Source: Symsagittifera roscoffensis
Taxonomy: Eukaryota; Xenacoelomorpha; Acoela; Convolutidae
DNA length: 64,000 nucleotides
Assembly (NCBI RefSeq): GCF_963678635.1
Contig: NC_087067.1
Span: 25,739,547-25,803,546, forward strand
Direction: 5' to 3'
Shown here: in pieces, positions 11,334 through 21,999 of the stretch
How positions within the stretch are numbered: the first letter of the stretch is position 1
Layout: each line of letters starts with the position of its first letter
The notes under the pieces: model-generated
Told to the model about the DNA's origin: nothing
What the model saw: the letters and a program-made list of their open reading frames with translations, nothing else
Databases searched by the model: none
Translations under genes and position numbers: made by a program

Positions 11334-12792
11334 ATGATTTCTTTTGTTCCAGGTTCAGCTGTGATCGGAAATGCAGCCCAGTCAACGAAAAGTTCGCCAT
11401 CTATTTTTGGTCTGTCAGGTTTGATTTCGAGTCAGTTCTTCCGTCGTCCTAATCTAACTCAGATCTGCTCCAAGGCTACTCTGAACACAGTGAGCAAGAA
11501 GCCACTACTTCCGCCGGTATACAGGCGACACAAGAAGTTCGATGCTATGAAGGGAAATCCACAGAGGAAAGGAATCATAGTCAAATTGCTGATCAAGAAA
11601 CCAAAGGTTAGGCTGATTTTGCTTTTTTCGTATCGAATATTTAGCTGGTCAATAGTAAGGCAAATTTCTATCTCCAATAACGAACAAAGTGGTATTTATT
11701 TAAAGATTTCCCTGCAGAATAAAAAAAAATACATGAGCAGTTTTCTCTAATGAGTTAGTTTTATGAAAAAAAGTCGATCTTGAGTTATTTTAAATGAAGG
11801 GAGCTTTGAGGTGATCTGTTTTTTCTTTGAAACCCTGTTTTTTTTTGAAATTTTAAAATATTAGTGAAACGTTTCTTTTTGGGTTGAGACTTCTCCATTT
11901 GACCAATGTCTGTTTGCTATGTTTAATTAATAAAGCAAGAGGAAATACAGGTTTATTAGTGGAGATGATCAACTTCTTGCTGTAGGATTTGTGAATTGGT
12001 GAAATTGTTCCGAATTCATTTTTTTGTGTCTTCATCTTTCATGCAGGCGTTTTCATCCCTAAAAACTAGCAATTTTTATTAGCTGTGAGCCAATGAAAAG
12101 TAAGGTAGTTGAATCTTACCTAACATGTATGTTTCAGAAACCCAATTCGGCCAATCGAAAGTGTGCATACGTGAGACTCGCAGATGGAAGCCACGTTTAT
12201 GCTTACATACCAGGTCAGTTGATGATAATTTAAACGGATCCAGAGCCAAGTTTCTAATTTACAAATCTTCATTGCATGCTTCTTGTGAAATATGCAAAAT
12301 GTGCGAGTCCACAAGTATTCCTTGATATTTTCGATTTTCAAAACTCCAAGCACCTGTTAATTCTACTTAGAGACTGATATATCCCTAAATTCTCTTATTT
12401 TCTTCCAAAAAAAATCAGTTAATTGTTTCTGTTTGATCTTGGAAATGAAGTTTTTTTGAAATCATTTTCCAAAGAGAACAGGTCAAATTACGCGTTTATG
12501 CATGTTTTGTATTTTGGTTAATTTTCTTAGCTGGGAATTGTTGCTTTTCACTAGCCAAAGTATCATGAGGGCCTCGAACCACCGACCTTTCGACTGAGAG
12601 CAGGAGATTTTAGCCTCTTAATCACCGCTCACCTCTTTTGTTACAGGAATCGGTCACAGTCTTCAAGAGCACAACGTGGTTCTTATCCAGGGAGGAGGGC
12701 CTCAGGATGTTCCCTACGTGTACTGTTCAGTCATCAGAGGGAAGCTGGATTGTCCTTTGCCGGCACACAAAATCAAGAAGAAGAAAAAATAA
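11334..12792 (+). CDS. MRPS12: Mitochondrial ribosomal protein S12 (uS12m)
   Basis: Exons 11334-11606, 12138-12213 and 12647-12792 join in frame through GT-AG introns and give 164 residues ending TAA. uS12m is a small-subunit protein of the mitochondrial ribosome at the decoding centre. The family signature is clear: KGNPQRKGIIVKL (residues 73-85), KKPKKPNSANRK across the first splice, YVRLADGSHVYAYIPG, IGHSLQEHNVVLIQGGGPQDVP and VRGK-like VIRGKLDCP. The lysine-rich end (KIKKKKK) is longer than in the 138-residue human protein. Residues 1-50 are Ser/Arg-rich with few acids, as in a mitochondrial presequence. The start is uncertain: TTTTGTTCCAG at 11342-11352 looks like an acceptor, so an upstream first exon could replace the first six codons. 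Confidence 0.93.
12555..12640 (-). mobile_element. tRNA-like SINE head next to the last MRPS12 acceptor
   Basis: On the minus strand the order is GAGCGGTGATTAAGAGGCTA (A-box-like), then about 35 bases, then GGTGGTTCGAGGCCC (B-box-like). The 5' edge lies within about ten bases of the acceptor AG at 12645-12646, so the CTCTTTTGTTACAG tract abuts the insertion. No intact anticodon stem is visible, so it is more likely a SINE head than a working tRNA gene. Confidence 0.5.
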
Positions 12793-14085
12793 CTGTTATA
12801 CTTAAAGGTCTGGCCGTGTAATTAGAGACAGTGAAGTTAAGATTGAGATGTATTTTTGTTTTATTTGATCCCCCAGTGGTGTTTTTATTTACGAAATTGA
12901 AAATCAGAAATGCACACTTTCTTTACTATTAAGTTGTGAGAAAGGTCTCAGATGAAGATGTTGCCTTTGTTAAGTGTGCGAAATGCTCCAAAACGAGGAC
13001 TTCTGAAAGCCAAGCAATCAAAGAAAAAACGAACTCCGCTAAAAATCTGTTTGCTTTGATGATTATCAAGTCTTACTACTTGCTTTGTTGGATAACTGCA
13101 TTGAGAACTTCTCATTGATGAACCTTTTTTCATTATCTTCAATGAGAAGGATCGGTGTAGCTCTTAAAAGTCACTTTTCTATCTTTTTTAAGCTTATCTA
13201 GAATTATGATCGTGATGATGAAATTCAAACGGTGCATACCAATCTCTGGCAAACCAATGCGTAATATCGACTTTTTTCGGGCTAACAAGTTTGAAACAAA
13301 ATCACTGAATCATTTGGTCAGCTTAATTGATTGGTTTATCAAGCTCTTGGTATTAATTTGGTCTGTTTAGCGTAGAATGTAGCTTTCATGCTTGGGACAA
13401 CGACCTTGGATGCGAATCCCGTCAAGACCTGTTTTTTTGCAGACGAAAAGTTTTCCGCGTAACAACAAATATTGTCTGACTATTGTTTGTCTGCTTAATA
13501 AGAGTCAATGACCGCAGTTCAGAATCTTTTATAGGTCGTGATTGTTTTTTTTCAGGAAAAGTCTTGAAGTGCTCTAAAACCAAAAGAAAGTGCATTCATA
13601 CTTATAAATGCACATATGAATGCCTTTTAGTATCAATGCACATTTTGAGTTCAATTGATCATTTGCTAGAAGGTAGTTAAAATGCACTCTCCAATTTCCA
13701 AAATGCACTCAAATTTGAGGTGACATGCACCTCTCCAGTGCTGACATGATCTGAATAGCAATAATAATACAACACAGAATTTGGCTAAAATCTTTCTAGA
13801 GTTCGAAGTACGACTGAAAAGGCTTGAGCATAAAATTACACGATTGCCTGCGACAAAAAATAATCGGTCATATTTATTTGTTGCTCATGAGTTGTTAATA
13901 ATGACAGTACTAATAGTTAAAAGGGCTCGAAATTTTAAACAGCTTTTGAATTGAGAATTTTCGAAGTTTTATGAATTTTCGAGTATTTTAAAACAATGCG
14001 AAGTTGTCCTTTTTGGGATGAATGTGACGAAAAGGGAGCGACTGTTTAAAGTTGGAATGCTGCAGTTTTCATTTCAAGGTTTAAG
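12793..14085. other. Intergenic spacer MRPS12 to C8orf76-like gene
   Basis: It contains a tRNA-derived SINE-like head at about 13375-13450 (GGATGCGAATCCCGTC is B-box-like) and a partial R1 copy at about 13490-13700, including a T-rich TTTTTTTCAGGAAAAGTCTT. No gene is seen in the rest. No AATAAA lies shortly after the MRPS12 stop. Confidence 0.5.
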
Positions 14086-17000
14086 ATGGAAGAGTGGGAA
14101 GGTGATAATGGTTTATTCAGTATTGACACAGATCTGTATCCCCAGGAAGAGAAGCGAGCAAGGACTGTTCAAAATACAAATCAATTATTCGACCCTACAG
14201 AGCATTTCGGGTTCTGGTTCGAAGCCGAAGACGACCCAGTCAGATTTGACCCGAATGCAGACAATAATTCGGATACTTTGATCACACATCTCATGCACAG
14301 AGCGAATGCCGCTTTTGCGAGAAACGAGTTTAAAAAGTGCATCGAAGAAATTGAAAGTCTCAAGCGCAGAGTCCCGAATCTCAAAAGGTGAGGTGAGTTT
14401 AAAACTATATAAAAGAAAGTCCAGAGATTTTGTTGTCTCGTCCAATAGGCTTTTTTAATTATATTCCACATCAAACCGTTGGTCATTAAAAGCAATGAAA
14501 AAGGTGAGTACTCATATATAGGTCTTGGTGATTTTTTTTCAGGAAAGTCTTAAAATTTGTTCACGCTCACTGTTGATTTTCCGCGGTTTGCCTTTTGATT
14601 TTTTGAGTTCTCTTCATTTCTTTTGTTAAAAGGAAGGCAAACTCCACTATGGGACAGCAAAAATGCAAAGGTTACGAAAAACGAAATTGACTTCTAGTTT
14701 CGAAAATCGAAGTTAATTATCAGATTTCCCAGCGAAATAAAGTTTTTCAAATTGGGTTAATTTCATCAAAAAATGTCTCATAAATTGTTCTACAAATTCA
14801 AAGAGCTTTAAGCCATCTACTTTTTTGTTCGAATTTCAAAAGTTGAAGGTTTTTCATAAAACAAGTCAGTTTTTTTTAAGTTTCCGTGCGTTCATTACTC
14901 TTTTCCAACTGTCAGATGGCTATGTTAATTAGTGTATTTTGAAATCTTGAAAATTCCCGTGAAAACAACCGTGGCGCAGATGCCTGGACGTGAGACTCCT
15001 AATCAACAGGATGGATTTTCTAACTTGGACCATTTAAGTAGTTTTATTTGTCGAATGTTTGCTGCATGAAAATGGAAATTTGGTAGAAACTGTAGCTGCT
15101 TTATTGGTGGCTAGTGTTGGTAAAAATACTAGTGGGCGTGGAGAAGATTTGAGAATGTGATACTCCTAATCTCAACAATTTTTTTTCAACGTGTATTTCT
15201 AATCTTTTTCTTATTTTGTTTTGTTTTGCCTTTTTAAAGCTCTTTTTGCATTTTCCTCGCTTGTGTTTAAGAAGCATAGCTTCGCCTCTATGTAAACCAT
15301 CAAATTGACTACGAATTTGAATATTTTTAATTAGAGACGACTAGAGAAGACTTAATTTGTAAAATTAATGAACGATAAAAACAATAACTGGATCAAATGT
15401 CTTAGCTCCATGGAAAATCATTTCGACATCAATTCGAGAATAAAAAACAGTTCACTAAATAATTCCTTGTTAATCCAGTGAGTTTAAAAGTGGTAGTCGT
15501 GGAGGCTAAAAATGGAAAATACGTGTGACATATTAGTCTTTCTGTTCTACAGAATAGTGATTGCCAGTGCTAACTTGACGGAAGCCTGTTGCTACATCGA
15601 ACTGAAGATGGACGAAAAGGCAAAACAGTTGACACGTGAGGTGCTCATCAGCTGTGAAAGCCCTGAAGATTACATAGGTAGGATGCGTGTCTAATTAAGT
15701 GGTTCGGTTACTAAGAGTCGATGAATGTAGTTAAGACTCATATTGGTCGCGATGATTCTTTGTTTTTTAGGAAAAGTCTTAAAAATTGTCCGTTTGGGCT
15801 CAAATTCATTTTTCGCGGCTTGACTTTTGACTTTTGAGTTCAGTTCATTTCCTCTTTTAAAAGGAAGGTAAACTTCACTATCGAACAGCAGAAGTGTAAA
15901 GGTCACAAAAAACGTGATTGACTTCTATTTTCGAAAATTGAATTTAATTTTCAGATTTCCCAGCGAATTAAAAACTTAACTATTGATCCATTTTTCTCAA
16001 ATTTAGTTAATTTCATTTAAAAAGTGTCAATTATAAATTGTTCTTGAAATTCAATGAGCTTTAAGGCCCTATTTTTTTTCTTTTTCTTTTTTTTCTTTTT
16101 TTCCTTTTTTTCATTACTCTTTTCCAACTGTCCGTTGGCTCTGTCCGTTGGAAGGCGCCTTTAGAAAATTTTTAGGGTCGGTCACCAAGTATTGAAATAT
16201 CAAAATAGTACAAAGGGGGACTCTTTGGGTCGGCAGGGGGTCGAATCCCTGAAGGGGCGTGGGGGGGGGGGCTTGCAAAAGGGGGAAATAGTCAAAGAGA
16301 TCCTTTTGTCGTGAGAAGTTTTCCGGTTTTCATCACTAATACTTTTTGATTGTGTGCGCAGATATAACAGGTGTCGCCCTTTTTTCGGAATCTTCTGATT
16401 CGGTGTTACATAAATCAGCTAGTGCTAGATGAATAAGATGAAAGGACATTTAGACGACAAATGAAAGTTGAAACTTGTAAATTGAGACATGTCATATGAC
16501 AACAGTCGTCTTAACAGCTGTCGTCTTGGTTGCTGGACACAGGCCGGCTGAATAAACTGATGGCTTCATAATCGTTGCGTAAGACGCAAGTTATAAATGA
16601 CATAATTGCGAACTCTGGATCTTTTTATTTATTTCGCCCAAAAATCAATATTTCAAATTTTTTCAACTGGATTTATTTTGCTTCAATCTGGTTAGCTAGA
16701 ATTAGAAAACGTTTCAAACATTTTTCACAAGCCGAATCAGCCAAAATTTATAATTAAGCCAAAAATTTGGATGGTTTGGAAAACTATGCAAATTTGTTTT
16801 AATTAAGCTGCAGAGTTTCACACAGACCAGAAAAAAGACACAGAAAGTAGCTCCTGGAAATAAAGTGCCCAACACCTACTCAAAATATGGCCTTGTTGGA
16901 AATCGGCTAATGATTAAATTGATCGAATTTGTATTAACCAAGCCAGTGGCGGATTTAGGAGGGGGGGGGGGGCGGGATGGGATTTGACGCCCTCCCTTCC

Positions 17001-18829
17001 CCCTCATGTATTCGACCCTAAAATTTTTCTAAAGGCGCCTTAGGCGCCAATATAAATAAATTTTGAGAAGGGAGCGCGCGCCGAAAAAACGTGATTTTTT
17101 GGACAAAACTTTTAAAAAAGTGCCTAAAAATGCTTTTTTTGGAATGTTTTTTAAAAATTTGGCAAATTTGGTATTTAGGGATGTTGCTCAAATTCGTTAC
17201 CCAAATTTCGTTGCCCAAATTTCCTCTAATGTTTTATGATTAAAGTTGGAGGCCAGCCTGTCATCAATTTTTGTCTAATTCTGTCTGAAAATTGAAAATG
17301 TTCAAACCGGTTTTTCTGGACACAAACATTGTCGAGTTTTCTTTTTAGAATTCGAATCATGACCACAAGGGCTCTAATATGGCACCACAATTTACGAGAT
17401 TTCCTCGAGGTAGTCAAAATTGGCTGGAAAAAAACTGATTCGAATTCAAAGTTCCTTCGACTACGGTAGTGGTCGAAACAATAATATTATTGCTGCCCAG
17501 TACCTTATTGAACAGCTAAGGTAGTTCAATCTGGGCTTAGACTTTTCTTGTTCGAAACGTTGGAAGGAAATCGACTCATCTGACGCTTCAGTTAAATCTG
17601 AGAGGTGGAAGGCTAGTTTTTTTGTTATATTTACACCAGCTGATATTAGTGTCATATTACGAACATTATAAAACAAGAAGAGCAATGTCTCAATACGAAC
17701 TCAACTTTTTTTTCCAACTTCTGGCGCAAATAAAAGTGCTCGTTTATTTGGTGGCACTTTTGGAGCATTATATCTGGTTTGCTTGTGCTTCATTGCATTT
17801 TATCTTGAAATCTGGATTATTGATGTCTTGTTACTATTTGATGAAAACAGAAATTCTGAAAATTAATGGGGTTTGGTTTAGGAAATTATTCTTAAAGACG
17901 TTGTAGGAATTTTTTGTATTTTTCGCAAAAAATATGTTTGTCGAACTACCGATGTTCAACATAGTGGTGCAAATTGAAAGAGCGGCTACACCCATTTGAG
18001 CTGAATGTTCCGCTAATCGATTTTGTACTCGACGTTCTACGTCCTTCTAAAATTTCAGTAGGGCAATATCCAACCATTTTTTGGAGTATTTTCATTTTCT
18101 CGAAAACTACCCTGCCAAATCTGAGTTTAGGGGTAATATAAAATAAACGTTTTAAGAAATTTTTCTGCATAACGGCTAAGCCATATATTTTGTGGAAAAG
18201 CATGAGCTGAGCGTTTGAATATTCAAATTTTGTTCATTTTGTCCTGATAGTTTAAATCAGCTTTGTACTTATATCAACTTCGCTTATGAACAATTAAGTT
18301 TTGATGTTTAGGTTGTTACAAAGTGTGGAGAAAGTTAGGGAGCATGCAGAATAGCCATGCCCAACAATTTGCTCTAGATTTGATCACGATTCATTATGAC
18401 CCTCACAACTTCTTCGCCCTCTATTCAGTCGCCACTTCCAAAGACCTCAACTTGCTCTCCAAAACTACCAAGGGAAAGCAATTTGGCCTAGATACTATCA
18501 AAGTTCGACTCCTTCTTAGAGCCATGTTTTTGAGCCAAGCTGCAGTCGCGTGTAATGATTCTTTCTTTGCTACAAGATATCAAAAACTGAGCCAGGTTTC
18601 TTCCCAAGCTGTCGAATGTCTGAAATCCGAATCAGCGTTAACTGAAGAAGAAATTGATCATGCGCGTGGAACGGAGAGATCAAATAGTTGTCTGTTTGAT
18701 GTAAACAAATTACCGAATGATGTTTTGATGGGTCTTTTTGACTCAAACTGTGAGCAAAGCATCAAATTTTTTGGAATTTTATGCGATAGTTTTGTCGATC
18801 ATTTTTTGTTTAGTGTGTCATTAAACTAA
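14086..18829 (+). CDS. C8orf76: C8orf76-like helical-repeat (TPR-like) protein
   Basis: Exons 14086-14387, 15553-15677 and 18312-18829 join with matching phases (2 and 1) at GT-AG introns, giving 314 residues ending TAA. The start is the ATG of MEEWEGDNG. An acidic N-terminus leads into FGFWFEAEDDP, which I align with QWFYEETESSDD of human C8orf76. Then come helix pairs typical of TPR proteins: HRANAAFARNEFKKCIEEI, NLTEACCYIELKMDEKAKQL, LITIHYDPHNFFALYSVA (human LISLHPFNPWNWGKLA) and IKVRLLLRAMF (human IRTRLLLQF). The human comparison is from memory. Human C8orf76 is about 380 residues and of unknown molecular function, so none is assigned. Both introns are packed with repeats. The last 20 residues are hydrophobic (FCDSFVDHFLF-like) and less like the family. 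Confidence 0.65.
14505..14930 (+). repeat. Dispersed repeat R1 in C8orf76-like intron 1
   Basis: Contains the R1 landmarks TTTTTTTTCAGGAAAGTCTT, AAACTCCACTATGGGACAGC, AGATTTCCCAGCGAAATAAA and TCTTTTCCAACTGTCAGATG. A decayed tRNA-like/SINE segment with the tail module (TTTGCATTTTCCTCGCTTGT and GAAGCATAGCTTCGCCTC) follows at 14970-15300. Confidence 0.7.
15700..16145 (+). repeat. Dispersed repeat R1 in C8orf76-like intron 2
   Basis: Begins with GTCGATGAATGTAGTTAAGA and ends TCTTTTCCAACTGTCCGTTG, with the internal blocks AAACTTCACTATCGAACAGC and TCAGATTTCCCAGCGAATTA. A CT-rich tract of about 45 bases (16075-16120) interrupts the right part. Confidence 0.75.
16150..16275 (+). mobile_element. hAT-type MITE fragment (right half)
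   Basis: Matches 51285-51415: AAGGCGCCTTTAGAAAATTT, GGTCGGTCACCAA, ACTCTTTGGGTCGGCAGG, GGTCGAATCCCTGAAGGGGC and a poly-G run. The terminal CAGGGGCGG-type end is missing. Confidence 0.65.
16945..17145 (-). mobile_element. hAT-type MITE fragment (one intact end)
   Basis: Starts with CAGTGGCGGATTTAGGAGGG, a variant of the terminus of the complete copy at 50992-51422. It runs through a poly-G tract, TAAAATTTTTCTAAAGGCGC and GGAGCGCGCGCCGAAAAAAC before losing similarity. It lies in C8orf76-like intron 2. Confidence 0.65.
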
Positions 18830-18884
18830 TTTGTTTATTTACTACCCGCACCGAGAGCCAATGGTTTTCAATCAATTATAAAGG

Positions 18885-19170
18885 ATTTCCGACTCAAAAT
18901 TAATCCATTAGAATCCAGTACTTGTAAAATTCAGGCCACGAAATCGATTATATTGCCATTATAATTGATTATTTTTGAGGAAAAAATCCAATTATAATCG
19001 ATTAGAATCCATTATTTTTGGCACTGAAATCGATTATTGTGTCAAGAAAATCCATTATAGACGATCATTTTTGAGGTAAAAATCCATTATAATCTATTAT
19101 AATCCATTATTTTTGGCACTGGAATTGATTATTTTGTCAAGAAAATCCATTATAATTCATTTTAGTTCGC
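18885..19170 (+). repeat. AT-rich tandem repeat (AATCCATTATAATCNATTAT)
   Basis: About two and a half degenerate units of roughly 110-120 bases, each with AATCCATTATAATC, TTATTTTTGGCACTG, ATCGATTATT-like and GTCAAGAAAATCCATTAT blocks. It begins just downstream of the C8orf76-like stop. Confidence 0.75.
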
Positions 19171-19357
19171 TAATTAGGCTATTATTTTTTTTCGTTCTAA
19201 TTATGTCCGGAAGAAAAACGCAAATTAAAAGATGTAAAATAACAAAATTTTCCTAAAAACATGCATATATGAAACAACATAAAAATGTTTACATGTTCAT
19301 CTTTACATTGTTTACATTTCTAAGACTTCTCCCATTTCTCTTCTATAGGTCATATCA

Positions 19358-19510
19358 TCGGGTCGGGGAACAAGTGACCTCAGCGGGCATCGGTAGTAGA
19401 GCCAGTGACCTCAGCGGGTATCGGGTAGGAGAACCAGTGACCTCAGCGAGCATCGGGTAGGAGAACCAGTGACCTCAGTGGGCGTAGGGTAGGAGAACCA
19501 GTGACCTCAG
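19358..19510 (+). repeat. 32-bp minisatellite, five copies
   Basis: The word CAGTGACCTCAG occurs with exact 32-base spacing (starts near 19371, 19403, 19435, 19467 and 19499), separated by a YGGG..TNGGGTAGGAGAAC half-unit. The same unit, inverted, makes the larger array at 42075-42465. Confidence 0.9.
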
Positions 19511-19879
19511 CAATGTCTGTTTGAGCTGAATTAAAAAAACACACACTTACAGAGGCACATACGGACAAGGAAACGGTTCCAATATAAACTAATTGGCGCC
19601 AAAATATCAAGATCTTTAGCTAAAATTTATACAGTGGAATTTGATTGGCTGATATTAGCCAATCGAATTAAAGCAACAGGGTCAGGCATTTCATTTCAAT
19701 CAATTTTTCCAGCAGAAAAAAAAAGATTAGCCTAGTTTAACGGAAATGTGATACTTTTTCAAATATTAAAATGATTTTCTTGTTTTTTTATGAAGTTTTT
19801 CCCTGAGGGAAAAAGTTCAGAAAAATTGCTTCAACGGAGAAAGAAGTTTCATCTTTTTGGACAATTTGGTCAATAATTT

Positions 19880-21060
19880 TATCTACTCGAAATAGAAGCA
19901 CACAGACAGACGCACATATAGGCAGATTTACAGAGGATTATCCGGACACAAACAGACGAAAAGACAGAAACACAGACATACGCAAACAGACGCAAAAACA
20001 AGCACAAAGAGGCACATATAGAGATGCACAAAGAGACGCAGAGACAGTGCATAAAGAGACCTAAATGCAGACCCGCAAACAGACGCACAAATAGACGCAG
20101 AGACATGCGCACCTAGACACCCAGACACGCACGTATACAGACATAGACACAGGCGCACATACAGCTATACATATTGACACACTTACAAAAGCACACATGG
20201 GCACACAAACAGATGCGCATGCTTGCATACGCACAATCAGACGCACATTAAGACGTAGAGACAGACGCAGTTAGATGCACACAGACAGATGTACATAAAG
20301 GCAGACTTACAGAAGCTTATGCGAACACCAAGAATAGAAACACATAGAGATACATAGATACGCATAAACAGACGTTCAAACAACACACATAGAGACGCAG
20401 AGACAGTCGCATATAGTGACTTACAGACAGACGCACAGGTGGATGTACTAACAGACCCACAGACAGACGCACAAACAGGCGCACAGACATACGCTCCTAG
20501 ACACCCAGACATGCACGTATACAGACATAGAGACAGGCGCAAATATCGGTTTACATATTGACAAACATATTTAGGCTCATGTGGACATCGAAGCGCACAG
20601 GCAGACGGACATATTGGCCCATTTATAGAGGCTTATCTGGACACAAAAAGACGCATAAACTAACGCTCATATAATCACAGAGACCCACATACAAACACAC
20701 ATAGGCATACAAACATTTACCCATAAGGACACAATTACAGAGGAGTGTACGTACTTATAAACTAACGCATATACAGGCTCATAGACAGACGCATAATAGA
20801 CGCACAAAGCGACGTACAGGTAGATACAAAAGCGCACAAATATAGGCGTAGACAGACGTATAAACAGATGCACTAAAACACGCACAGAAATACGCGCCTA
20901 GACACTCAATTACGCATGTACAGACCCGCATATAATCACAAAGACCCACATACAAACACACAGGCATACAAATGATTACACATAAAGACACAAATACAAA
21001 GGCGAATGCGGACACAAATAGACATACAAACAGACGCACATAGCAAAGTCACGTACTGAC
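19880..21060 (+). repeat. Degenerate ACAGACGCACA-type satellite
   Basis: About 1.2 kb of purine/C-rich sequence built from variable 6-12-base words such as ACAGACGCACA, ACATACA and GAGACGCAGAGACAG. Its complement is pyrimidine/G-rich, so the minus strand stays open by chance and would encode Cys/Val/Leu/Ser-rich nonsense; I reject those frames as genes. Confidence 0.85.
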
Positions 21061-21524
21061 ACAGCTCTAAAACCGAAAGATGCCCGTATAATCTGATCCA
21101 GCTCCCCATTTTTTAATTTTAATTATTAACTTTAGGTGTTTGACGAGAACAGCGTAAACCTCTATCAACACGCAGTGTATTTAGTCAATCGGTGAAGTTA
21201 GTGGCAAGCCAGGTGCCAAGCTACTAAACACACTTCTAACCTCAACACTAATTACATTGACGTTCTCTTTACTGTCACAGATAAAACTTTCGGCCTTTTC
21301 AGCATACTTAATATGGAGGCACGGTTCTCTTATTGCACAACTGAATCATAAGTTATAATCGTTGCGTTTAATTGTCGTTCTGGTGTCTTTACTTTCAAAT
21401 CTTCGTTGCGTTCAATCGTTGCGTTTAATTGTCGTTCTGTTGTCTTTACTTCCAAATCTTGGTTGCGTTCATCGATTTCTCTCATCAATATTTCAATTTC
21501 TCTCCTCGATTTTTATGTTTACTG
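21061..21524. other. Spacer with a short internal duplication
   Basis: GTTGCGTTTAATTGTCGTTC occurs twice (about 21363 and 21418) with similar flanks, a local duplication of about 55 bases. No gene is visible. Confidence 0.5.
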
Positions 21525-21533
21525 CCAAAACGC

Positions 21534-21990
21534 GGGTCTAGGACAACAAGCCGACGGGACTTCAAGCCGAAGGGACTTGAAGCCGAAATTAAAACTTTAC
21601 AGGCACCTCAAAACACAATTTCATCATCTGTAAAACGTTGCTTTTCAAAATTTTTGGCAAGTTTAGTCCATGATAAGCGTTTTTCATGACAATGCACCAT
21701 TTGTGATTGGCATCCGTTAATAACATCAGCCGGTTTTTGAAATTCATGAATTATAAACATGAAAAATGCCTTCAACCATGTTTTAATTTTAAACTTTCCG
21801 AAACATCATTTGGAGGCTCAAATTATATGCAAACGCCAATAACTAGGGAAGAAAGATCATGAAATTCAGAAATTCTTCAAAAAAGTTTTCAAATTATTCA
21901 TATTTCACGACTTTATAAGGAATTATTCGGCTTGAAGTCCCTAATTTTACAATTCGGCTTGAAGTCCCGTCGGCTTGATGTCCGGCACCC
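21534..21990. mobile_element. Mutator-like MITE with 9-bp target duplication
   Basis: A 457-bp element flanked by the perfect 9-bp repeat CCAAAACGC (21525-21533 and 21991-21999). The left end GGGTCTAGGACAACAAGCCG and the reverse complement of the right end (GGGTGCCGGACATCAAGCCG) match, and both continue with ACGGGACTTCAAGCC, an inverted terminal repeat of at least 35 bases. GACTTCAAGCCGAA-type motifs are reiterated inside both ends. There is no transposase frame. A 9-bp duplication with GGG-initial long ends fits the Mutator superfamily; the assignment is by structure only. Confidence 0.75.
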
Positions 21991-21999
21991 CCAAAACGC

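Noticed and set aside
19879-21039. Several overlapping Cys/Val/Leu-rich minus-strand open frames that look like membrane proteins
   Set aside because: They are the complement of a simple ACAGACGCACA satellite, overlap in different frames and lack any domain.
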